In this document: positions 25,834-32,298 of the stretch, piece by piece
Numbering within the stretch: the first letter of the stretch is position 1
Layout: each line of letters starts with the position of its first letter
Source of the DNA: Pararhizobium sp. YC-54
GTDB taxonomy: Bacteria; Pseudomonadota; Alphaproteobacteria; Rhizobiales; Rhizobiaceae
NCBI RefSeq assembly: GCF_025847205.1
Contig: NZ_JAOYTH010000026.1
Coordinates: 1 to 32,298, forward strand
DNA length: 32,298 nt
Direction: 5' to 3'
Position numbers and translations under genes: made by a program
The notes under the pieces: generated by a model
Told to the model about the DNA's origin: nothing
The model's database searches: none
Seen by the model: the letters and a program-made list of their open reading frames with translations, nothing else

Positions 25834-26089
25834 ACTTCTACCCACAAGCGATGCGACTTAATCGGTTAGACGTATGATCGCCCCCTGCCACTGTCACTAC
25901 ATCTACTTCCTTTCCCGCCCGTCCGAGTACGCCAGAGACTGGTTCGAGGGCTGATCGCCGGTGCATCTGCTTATCATCCACTGAATCAGCAGACCCGTCG
26001 GCTCAAACGGCAGCAAATATGAAGCAGATTCCGTCTCAATGAGATGGAGCCCCAGAAGATGTACCCCGGAGATTTATAAAACGAGTAGT

Positions 26090-26563
26090 TTAGTCTGAAG
26101 CAAAATCCAAAGGGAACGCGAACCCTGCTTTAACGCGATCCATCACCACCATTGTTTTGAAACCTTTGATGTCGTTGTTTTCGTAAAAAAAGCGACGCGT
26201 GAACTGTTCGTAGTCTTCCATATCTTTCGCTGTCACGACGAGAAGGAAATCTGCCTCGCCAGTCACGTAGTATCCAATCATGACCTCGCGCGTGTTTCTG
26301 ATCGCTGACTTGAAACGATCGATGATATCAGCCCGCTCTCGCTCGAGCGAAACCAGAACGACCACGGTGACCTGCCTGCCGACAGCCTTCGGGGACACGA
26401 TCGAAACGTCGGCTTCGATAACGCCCTCGGCGCGAAGACGTTTGAGGCGGCGCTGGCACGCTGTGGGAGAGAGGTTCGCTCGCACAGCAAGCTCGTCGGA
26501 CGTGAGCCTGTTGTTTTTCTGCACGGCATTCAAAAGCACAATGTCAGCGCGATCAAGTTCCAT
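26090..26563 (-). CDS. Lrp/AsnC family regulator, 157 aa
   Basis: A helix-turn-helix (RADIVLLNAVQKNNRLTSDE, then ANLSPTACQRRLKRL) is followed by the RAM ligand domain (MIGYYVTGEADFLLVVTAKD). ATG 26563 has AGGA ten bases upstream; a TTG at 26581 would add six residues. It is divergent from the class III aminotransferase across 192 bases and most likely regulates the aminotransferase, aldehyde dehydrogenase and dehydrogenase genes in response to an amino acid. It differs clearly from the dad regulator. Confidence 0.9.
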   Translation of the reverse strand: MELDRADIVLLNAVQKNNRLTSDELAVRANLSPTACQRRLKRLRAEGVIEADVSIVSPKAVGRQVTVVVLVSLERERADIIDRFKSAIRNTREVMIGYYVTGEADFLLVVTAKDMEDYEQFTRRFFYENNDIKGFKTMVVMDRVKAGFAFPLDFASD

Positions 26564-26650
26564 GGTTGAGATATCCTGCAAAATAATTGTGATTACGCCG
26601 GATTACTGCATATAGCGCGTCATGAATGCCGTCAACCTGCATCAGTTTGG

Positions 26651-26663
26651 TTGCATATTTGCA
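26651..26663. promoter_or_regulatory. Possible Lrp-type operator
   Basis: TTGCATATTTGCA has TGCA half-sites around an AT centre, as in many Lrp/AsnC sites. A related TGCATATAGC lies closer to the regulator, near 26608. Both are in the divergent gap. Assignment is by position only. Confidence 0.35.
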
Positions 26664-26755
26664 CTGTTGATTTTGAGGTGCGGACGTCCGATTGAGCGCA
26701 TAACGCTGCTTTCCTGTTCGCCGCAAAAGATGATAGCGCACGGAAGGGGCTTATA

Positions 26756-28159
26756 ATGACGATCAACATCAAGGATATCTCAGAGAAGGACCGCAATAGC
26801 GTCCTGCACCCTTTCACGCAGCTGAAGGACTTCGCCACCGGCAAGCTAGGCGAGCCGACGATCGTCGAAACGGGCAAGGGCATTCGTATCCAGGATGCGC
26901 ACGGCAATCAGTTGATCGACGGTTTTGCCGGCCTTTACTGCGTCAATGTCGGTTATGGCCGCACCGAAGTGGCTGAGGCGATCTCGCGCCAGGCCTATCG
27001 CCTGGCCTACTATCATTCCTATGCCGCCCACACGACCGACGAGCTTGCAATCCTTTCCGACCGCCTTGTTAAGATGGCGCCGGGCAAGATGAGCAAGGTG
27101 TTCTACGGCATGTCGGGCTCTGACGCCAACGAGACCCAGGCCAAGCTCGTCTGGTACTACAATAACCTGCGTGGTAAGCCGAACAAGAAGAAAATCATTT
27201 CGCGCGAACGCGGCTATCACGGCTGCAGCGTCGTCTCCGGTTCAATGACCGGCATGAGCTTCTATCACGACCACATGGATCTGCCGCTGCCGCAGATCGT
27301 CCATACCGGCGTGCCGCATCACTACTGGGGCGCCAACCCGGGCGAGATCGAGCGTGAGTTCTCCGCGCGTCGCGCTGCTGAACTGGACCAGTTGATCGAG
27401 CAGTTGGGTCCGGACAACGTCGGCGCTTTCATCGCGGAGCCCGTGCTTGGCACGGGCGGCATCACGCCGCCGCCGGAAGGTTATTGGGAAGCGATCCATG
27501 TGGTGCTGAAGAAGCATGACGTGCTCCTGATCGCCGATGAAGTCATCACTGGCTTCGGCCGCACGGGCTCGATGTTCGGGTCGCTTCATTACGGCATCGA
27601 ACCCGACCTGATCACGGTTGCCAAGGGGCTGACGTCGGCCTACTTCCCGCTCTCCGCCGCGATCGTCGGCGAGAAGGTCTACAGGGTTCTGGAAGACGAA
27701 GCTGACAAGGTGGGTGCGTTCTCGCATGGCTATACCTATTCCGGTCACCCGATCGGTGCGGCGGCGGCCAATGCGGTCCTCGACATCGTCGAGAAGGAAG
27801 ACCTGCCGGGGAATTCCCGCGAGGTAGGCGCTTATTTCCAGGCGCAGCTCAAGGAAAAGTTTGCGCAGCTGCCAATCGTCGGGGAAGTCCGTGGCGTTGG
27901 CTTGATGGGCGCGATCGAGTTTGTCGGCGACCGCGAGAACAAGACGCGCTTCGATCCATCGCTGAAGGTCGGTGCCCGCGTCTCCAAGGCGGCGCGCGAC
28001 CGCGGTCTCATCGCCCGCGCCATGCCACATGGTGACATCCTGGGCTTTGCGCCACCGCTGGTCATCACCAAGGCGGAAATCGACGAGATCGTCTCCATCG
28101 CGGAAAAGGCCGTGCGGTCCGTGATGGATGACCTCGTTCGCGACGGTGAGAAGATCTAG
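26756..28159 (+). CDS. Class III PLP aminotransferase, 467 aa
   Basis: This is a complete omega-aminotransferase-type enzyme. Motifs are [15 protein letters not shown] near the N-terminus, [19 protein letters not shown] for the PLP phosphate, [30 protein letters not shown] with the PLP-ring Asp, and [13 protein letters not shown] with the Schiff-base Lys (~288). The N-terminal [11 protein letters not shown] resembles putrescine/amine:pyruvate transaminases such as SpuC. It converts a primary amine or omega-amino acid plus a keto acid to an aldehyde plus an amino acid. GGAAGGGG stands six bases before ATG 26756. The following aldehyde dehydrogenase would oxidise the aldehyde. Confidence 0.92.
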   Translation: MTINIKDISEKDRNSVLHPFTQLKDFATGKLGEPTIVETGKGIRIQDAHGNQLIDGFAGLYCVNVGYGRTEVAEAISRQAYRLAYYHSYAAHTTDELAILSDRLVKMAPGKMSKVFYGMSGSDANETQAKLVWYYNNLRGKPNKKKIISRERGYHGCSVVSGSMTGMSFYHDHMDLPLPQIVHTGVPHHYWGANPGEIEREFSARRAAELDQLIEQLGPDNVGAFIAEPVLGTGGITPPPEGYWEAIHVVLKKHDVLLIADEVITGFGRTGSMFGSLHYGIEPDLITVAKGLTSAYFPLSAAIVGEKVYRVLEDEADKVGAFSHGYTYSGHPIGAAAANAVLDIVEKEDLPGNSREVGAYFQAQLKEKFAQLPIVGEVRGVGLMGAIEFVGDRENKTRFDPSLKVGARVSKAARDRGLIARAMPHGDILGFAPPLVITKAEIDEIVSIAEKAVRSVMDDLVRDGEKI

Positions 28160-28164
28160 GCAAT

Positions 28165-28191
28165 GGGCGGCCGGCAAAAAATCGGCCCGCC
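28165..28191 (+). repeat. Hairpin between aminotransferase and aldehyde dehydrogenase genes
   Basis: GGCGGCCG and CGGCCCGCC form a GC-rich stem with one bulged base and an A-rich loop, just after the aminotransferase stop. It lacks a T tract and may attenuate or only stabilise the mRNA. Confidence 0.4.
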
Positions 28192-28302
28192 GTGCAGACT
28201 CGCAGGTCTCATCCCACCACTGGGCTGTGGTCGATAGACTTTGCCCTGACCAAGAACTTAACCGCGCGCGCCGGCGCATTATCAGAAAAGGGAAGCTGGC
28301 TT

Positions 28303-29712
28303 ATGTCCGCTGCCAAACTTCATATCACCACCAGTGTATCGCCCATTGGTGTGTACAGTCCCTATGATGGGGCCCTTTTGGGATCGGTCGACGCAACGGA
28401 CGTGAGCGCAATCGATGAACTCGTCGCTGGCGCCAAGCGCGGGGCGGAGATCTCCCGCAAGCTGCCAAGACACAAGCGTGCGAGCATCCTCGAAGGGGCT
28501 GCGCGGATCATCGAGAGCCGCCGCGAAGCGTTTGCCGAAACCATCGTGCGTGAAGCCGGCAAGACGATCGTTCAGGCGCGCAAAGAAGTGCTGCGCTGTG
28601 TCAACACGCTGAAGCTTTCGGCGGAAGAAGCAAAGCGCAACGCTGGTGAAATCGTGCCCTTCGATGCGTACGTCGGATCGGAACAGCGCCAGGGCTGGTT
28701 TAGCCGTGAGCCACTCGGCATCATCACCGCAATCACGCCTTACAATGATCCATTGAACCTTGTCGCTCACAAGCTCGGTCCGGCAATCGCTGGCGGCAAT
28801 TCGGTGCTGCTCAAGCCGTCGAATCTAACACCGTTCTCGGCGATCAAGCTGGTCGAAGCGCTTCGTGAGGCCGGTTTGCCTCAGGAGGTTATCACGGTCG
28901 CCCATGGCGACCGAGAACTGGTGACCGCGATGATCTCTGCACGCGAGGTGCGCATGGTGTCGTTCACCGGCGGATTTGCCACCGGCGAGGCGATCAGCCG
29001 CGCGGCGGGGCTGAAGAAGCTCGCGATGGAACTCGGCGGCAATGCGCCGGTCATCGTCATGAATGACTGCGACTTCGACAAGGCTGTCGAGGCTTGCGTC
29101 TCCGGCGCCTTCTGGGCAGCGGGCCAGAACTGCATTGGTGCACAGCGCATCCTGATCCAGGCCGCACTTTACGATCGCTTCCGCGATGCCTTTGTTGCGG
29201 CCACGAACAAGCTCAAGGCTGGCGATCCTCGGCAGGAAGAGACGGACGTCGGCCCGATGATCTCTCAAGAGGTCGCAGAACGCACAGAAGCGGCCGTCAA
29301 CGAAGCCATTACCGCAGCTGCCAGGCTGCTTTGCGGGCACCGTCGCGAAGGATCCCTGTATCATCCGACAGTACTCGAAGGCACGCCGCTGACGTGCCGT
29401 CTGTGGCATGAGGAAGTCTTCGCGCCTGTGGTCATGCTCGCACCATTCGACACGCTCGATGAAGCGATCGAGATGGCCAATGATCCGGACTACAGCCTGC
29501 ATGCCGGCATCTTCACCAACAATCTCAACGTCGCGCTCGAGGCAGCCAATCGGATTGAGGCGGGCGGGGTGATGATCAACGACTCTTCCGATTATCGCTT
29601 CGATGCCATGCCCTTCGGCGGCTTCAAGTACGGGAGCATGGGGCGCGAGGGCGTGCGCTTCGCCTACGAAGACATGACTCAGCCAAAGGTCATCTGCATC
29701 AATCGAAGATGA
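28303..29712 (+). CDS. NAD(P)-dependent aldehyde dehydrogenase, 469 aa
   Basis: Full-length ALDH superfamily enzyme. It has [20 protein letters not shown] with the cofactor-binding region, [37 protein letters not shown] with the catalytic Glu, [14 protein letters not shown] with the nucleophilic Cys, and [10 protein letters not shown] near the end. It oxidises an aldehyde to its acid in the cytoplasm, presumably the product of the aminotransferase upstream. ATG 28303 has GGGAAG upstream and begins just before the domain. The frame extends to 28192, but that stretch shows no coding pattern. It is unrelated in detail to the truncated enzyme at 7325-8212. Confidence 0.92.
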   Translation: MSAAKLHITTSVSPIGVYSPYDGALLGSVDATDVSAIDELVAGAKRGAEISRKLPRHKRASILEGAARIIESRREAFAETIVREAGKTIVQARKEVLRCVNTLKLSAEEAKRNAGEIVPFDAYVGSEQRQGWFSREPLGIITAITPYNDPLNLVAHKLGPAIAGGNSVLLKPSNLTPFSAIKLVEALREAGLPQEVITVAHGDRELVTAMISAREVRMVSFTGGFATGEAISRAAGLKKLAMELGGNAPVIVMNDCDFDKAVEACVSGAFWAAGQNCIGAQRILIQAALYDRFRDAFVAATNKLKAGDPRQEETDVGPMISQEVAERTEAAVNEAITAAARLLCGHRREGSLYHPTVLEGTPLTCRLWHEEVFAPVVMLAPFDTLDEAIEMANDPDYSLHAGIFTNNLNVALEAANRIEAGGVMINDSSDYRFDAMPFGGFKYGSMGREGVRFAYEDMTQPKVICINRR

Positions 29713-29828
29713 GACGTGAGCTTAAGGCTACGAACTTAAGGCAATCGCGCGAGCAAACCAGAGCCACATTACCAAACTGGGGAGAAAGTACAAAGTGCAT
29801 GCAAGATCAAATCAACCGATAGTGTCTC

Positions 29829-29849
29829 GAAGCCTCCAAGGAGGGCTTC
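29829..29849 (+). promoter_or_regulatory. Hairpin containing an AAGGAGG before the dehydrogenase gene
   Basis: GAAGCCTCC pairs with GGAGGGCTTC around AA, with one bulge. The right arm contains AAGGAGG, a perfect Shine-Dalgarno sequence, but 27 bases before the ATG. It could be an attenuator or a decoy ribosome site. Confidence 0.4.
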
Positions 29850-29870
29850 TCAAGCTGCTAGAGGTGCGTG

Positions 29871-31283
29871 ATGCAGGCTAGCTCCGCCGGCTTTCTGGAC
29901 AGCGTCGACCAAAACTTCCGCCATGCCATGTCCTTCCTTGATCTGCCCGAAGGACTGGCTGAGCGGATCATCCAGTGCAATTCGACCTACACGGTCCGCT
30001 TCGGCGTCCGGCTGCGCAGCCGCATGTGCAGCTTCATCGGCTGGCGGTCGGTGCACAGTGAACACTGGGAACCTGTAAAAGGCGGTATTCGCTACGCGTC
30101 CAATGCCGATGCGGAAGAGGTTGAGGCGCTCGCAGCGCTGATGACGCTCAAATGCTCGCTGGTCGACGTACCGTTTGGCGGCTCCAAGGGGGCACTGAAG
30201 ATCGACCCACGCGAATGGACGCCGCAGGAACTCGAGCGCATCACTCGCCGCTTCACGCAGGAACTGAACAAGCGCGGGCTGATTGGGCCAGGTGTGAACG
30301 TTCCGGCGCCCGATATCGGAACGGGCGAAAGGGAGATGGCATGGATGATGGACGAGTTCCGGCGCGCCAACCCGACCGATGTCGTCAACGCACGCGCTTG
30401 CGTCACAGGCAAGCCGTTGTCGAAGGGCGGCATCGCCGGGCGAATGGAAGCGACGGGCAGGGGGGTGCAATTCGCCATCCAGAGCTTCCTTCGGGACAGC
30501 CGAACCGTCGGCTTGAACGGTCGCCGCGATCTCAAGGGCGCCTCGGTCATTGTTCAGGGGTTTGGCAATGTCGGCTATCATGTCGCGAAATTCCTTTCGG
30601 AGGAGGATGGCGCACGCGTGACCGTCGTTACTGAACGCGATGGCTATGTTGCCAATCCGGATGGCCTGCCCATTGAGGCGCTCAAGCAGCATCAGATCCG
30701 TACGGGAAGCATTCTCGGCTTTGAAGGCGCCAGCTCCTTCGCTGGCGATATGTCCGGTATTGAACAGCGCTGTGACGTTCTCATTCCAGCGGCTATGGAA
30801 AACGCCGTTCATGCGGAAAACGCCGAGCGTATCAAGACGCAGCTCGTCGTCGAGGCTGCCAATGGTCCGATCACGTTCGCGGCCGACAAGATTCTCCGCT
30901 CCCGCGGGGTAACCATTCTTCCTGATCTCTATGTCAATGCCGGGGGCGTGATTGTCAGCTATTTCGAGTGGGTGAAGAACTTGACCCACATCCCCTTCGG
31001 CCTGATGGAACGACGGCGGCGCGAGCGGCGCAACCAAACGATTGCTACTGCATTGGAGCAAATGACCGGCAAGGAGTTTCCGGCCGACATACGCGACGAG
31101 TTTCTTGAGGGTGGCGGCGAAATCGACCTGGTTCGATCGGGCCTCGAAGACGTCATGCGCAGCACCTGGGGGCGTATCGCTGATCTCCTGGAGAAGCAGC
31201 CTGAACTGGGGGACTATCGCACCGCGGCTTATGTTGCTTCCATCCGGCAGGTTGCCGAAGCTTATGAGGCGATCGGGATTTGA
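29871..31283 (+). CDS. gdhA: Glu/Leu/Phe/Val dehydrogenase family protein, probably glutamate dehydrogenase, 470 aa
   Basis: The N-terminal catalytic domain shows PVKGGIRY and MTLKCSLVDVPFGGSKGA with the active-site lysine, then GPGVNVPAPDIGTGEREMAW with the catalytic Asp. The Rossmann motif VQGFGNVGYHVAKF follows near 235, then VVEAANGP and LPDLYVNAGGVIVSYFEW. The arrangement fits hexameric NAD-type glutamate dehydrogenases; leucine or related specificity is less likely but not excluded. It releases ammonia and recycles glutamate from transamination. A GAGGTG stands close to ATG 29871; GTG 29868 is adjacent. It is last in the aminotransferase cluster. Confidence 0.88.
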   Translation: MQASSAGFLDSVDQNFRHAMSFLDLPEGLAERIIQCNSTYTVRFGVRLRSRMCSFIGWRSVHSEHWEPVKGGIRYASNADAEEVEALAALMTLKCSLVDVPFGGSKGALKIDPREWTPQELERITRRFTQELNKRGLIGPGVNVPAPDIGTGEREMAWMMDEFRRANPTDVVNARACVTGKPLSKGGIAGRMEATGRGVQFAIQSFLRDSRTVGLNGRRDLKGASVIVQGFGNVGYHVAKFLSEEDGARVTVVTERDGYVANPDGLPIEALKQHQIRTGSILGFEGASSFAGDMSGIEQRCDVLIPAAMENAVHAENAERIKTQLVVEAANGPITFAADKILRSRGVTILPDLYVNAGGVIVSYFEWVKNLTHIPFGLMERRRRERRNQTIATALEQMTGKEFPADIRDEFLEGGGEIDLVRSGLEDVMRSTWGRIADLLEKQPELGDYRTAAYVASIRQVAEAYEAIGI

Positions 31284-31510
31284 CAGCCTTTCACGCGCAG
31301 TCGAAACATACCAGAGTTCCAAAGAATGCCATTTCGGGAGTGAAACTGGGTGAGTGAGTGAGCCTGATCCCGTGTTCAGCAGCGTTCTCGCTTCGCATAG
31401 CTCAAGAACGCTGTTGCATGCCGGATTTTCCAGCTTTGTTGCTTCCGCTTACACGCAGATTCGCAACGGTCGTCATCAGTGTTGCGGAGCCTCTTCGGCG
31501 CTGTGTTGCT
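31284..31510. other. Non-coding stretch after gdhA
   Basis: No gene is seen. A perfect 9-bp inverted repeat, CAGCGTTCT at 31380 and AGAACGCTG at 31405, has a 16-base loop and no T tract. The stretch ends at the stop codon of the helicase remnant. Confidence 0.45.
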
Positions 31511-31992
31511 TTATTCCAGCTCAAAACGCAGCGACGTTTCCCGCGATAAGCTTTTCGGTGCGGAGGTGACAGTTTCATTGATGAGATCGAGCTCGCCGAC
31601 CAGCATCACGGTCTCGATGGCACGGGTGATGGCGGTGTAAAGCATGGTTCAGTCGAGTAGTCTGGAGCGAACGACGGGAACGATGACGCGGCGGAAGGCA
31701 GAGCCTTGCGCCTTGTCCACGCTGATCGCCCAGCCATGTGTCAGCTTCTCCAAGTCTGCCTCAGTGATCGCGTCCTCAGCACCGTTGTCGAACCTGACCC
31801 AGGCACCTTCGGATGGGGCTTTTTCAAGACGCCGAGGGAGCCGTTCATGAACCCCGAGCAGATGGGCTCTCCCGTCGTCTTGTCGATCACTGGGTTCCCC
31901 GCTGCATCGAGCTGCGGGGCTTTGGAATAATCGTTCCTGAGCCACATCACTTTGGAGCCGACACTCAGGCGCCAGTCCTCGATCTTCGGCTG
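31511..31992 (-). pseudogene. RecD/UvrD-type helicase, C-terminal remnant
   Basis: Read leftward, the remnant begins with WRLSVGSKVMWLRNDYSK, continues to GFMNGSLGVLKK, then needs a one-step frame change to read EGAWVRFDNGAEDAITEADL, then HGWAISVDKAQGSAFRRVIV. A TGA interrupts at LLD-stop-TMLYTAITRA, where homologues have Arg. The last part ends at a TAA at 31511. The elements are the C-terminal SF1 helicase motifs (SVDKAQGSEF-like and YTAITRA). Such genes occur on rhizobial plasmids and islands. With a frameshift, a stop and no N-terminal ATPase half, it is inactive. Its 5' end abuts panD DNA. Confidence 0.8.
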
Positions 31993-32298
31993 AAGCCGCT
32001 GGAATATGTCGATATCTGGAACAAGATGTCCGGTGCCAGGATCAGCACCTATGTGCTCTATGGCGACGCGGGTTCCAGATGCTGCATCCTCAATGGCGCT
32101 GCCGCGCGCACCTGCCAGCAGGGAGACGAGATCATCATTGCTTCGAGCACCTTCTGCGAGATTGACGACATCATCAGTCTCAAACCACGTGTCCTCGTGT
32201 TCGGTGCGGAAAACGAGATTGTCGACCGGATTACCTATGAGGTGTTCCGCCGCCCGGACGGTTCGCTCGATATGGCGGTCAACAGCGAGGTCGTCGAC
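31981..32298 (+). pseudogene. panD: Aspartate 1-decarboxylase, 5'-truncated (continues at window start)
   Basis: The frame LKPLEYVDIWNKMSGARIST then YVLYGDAGSRCCILNGAAAR is unmistakably PanD (homologues have PLEYVDIWNKNSGARISTYV). Homology begins at about 31990, directly at the helicase remnant on the other strand. The first ~40 residues, including the self-cleaving Gly-Ser, are missing. It is open to the window end and continues at base 1 if the molecule is circular. No start codon with a ribosome site is seen. No panB or panC is present. Confidence 0.82.
32182..32298. repeat. Terminal direct repeat, copy 2
   Basis: Identical to bases 1-117 in the same orientation, and ends at the last base of the window. 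See the first copy for interpretation. Confidence 0.95.

Noticed and set aside
27242..28279. 345-codon minus-strand frame opposite the aminotransferase
   Set aside because: Arginine- and aspartate-rich translation typical of an antisense shadow, with the sense gene fully explained.
29850..31322. 490-codon open frame on the minus strand opposite gdhA
   Set aside because: It mirrors a clear dehydrogenase gene; long antisense frames are expected in GC-rich coding DNA, and the translation shows no family motif.
1..32298. CRISPR arrays, tRNA or rRNA genes, replication origin genes
   Set aside because: I saw no regularly spaced repeats, no cloverleaf-like segments with T-loop motifs, and no Rep or Par motifs; a scan with dedicated software was not possible.

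Overview
The window looks like accessory DNA from an alphaproteobacterium, most likely Hyphomicrobiales (Rhizobiaceae or a relative). This is inferred from the GC-rich coding bias, the style of the dad, Lrp and MocR genes, and remnants of a DUF932 gene and a RecD-like helicase, both families common on rhizobial plasmids. The first 117 bases are repeated exactly as the last 117, and a panD reading frame runs through that junction without a break. The simplest reading is a closed circle of 32,181 bp (or a tandem unit or assembly-graph cycle). No replication initiator, partition, conjugation or intact transposase gene is recognisable.

Layout. (1) 1-6745: a decayed panD tail, a small hypothetical ORF, a MocR-type regulator divergent from an MFS transporter (their ATG codons overlap in one CATG), a phosphotransferase-fold kinase behind a 29-aa ORF, a second MFS transporter, and a TetR regulator divergent from a DinB-fold protein across a clear palindromic operator. 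(2) 6746-8212: a rearrangement scar. It holds a DUF932 fragment with a ~61-bp internal inversion, joined tail to tail to an aldehyde dehydrogenase that has lost its C-terminal third. (3) 8274-11770: a D-alanine catabolic cluster (ridA, dadA, alr/dadX) divergent from its Lrp-type regulator. (4) 11983-25619: a LysR regulator divergent from a 12.4-kb one-direction block: exported amidohydrolase, DUF1007 protein, NicO-type nickel/cobalt exporter, a complete Dpp/Opp-type importer (binding protein, two permeases, two ATPases), an M20 dipeptidase and a CapA-like metallophosphatase without a membrane anchor. (5) 25641-31283: an aminotransferase relic, a second Lrp regulator divergent from a class III aminotransferase, then an aldehyde dehydrogenase and a glutamate-type dehydrogenase. 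(6) 31284-32298: a helicase remnant with a frameshift and a stop, abutting the 5'-truncated panD.

Together the intact genes suggest scavenging of peptides or peptide-like amides: import, hydrolysis by M20 and amidohydrolase enzymes, racemisation and oxidation of D-amino acids, transamination of an amine or omega-amino acid to an aldehyde and then an acid, and nitrogen recycling by the dehydrogenase. The substrate cannot be read from sequence. The combination of a CapA-like enzyme and a nickel exporter with a peptide importer is the most unusual part. Remnants of plasmid-type genes lie on two sides of the catabolic blocks, so the element looks assembled by repeated recombination.
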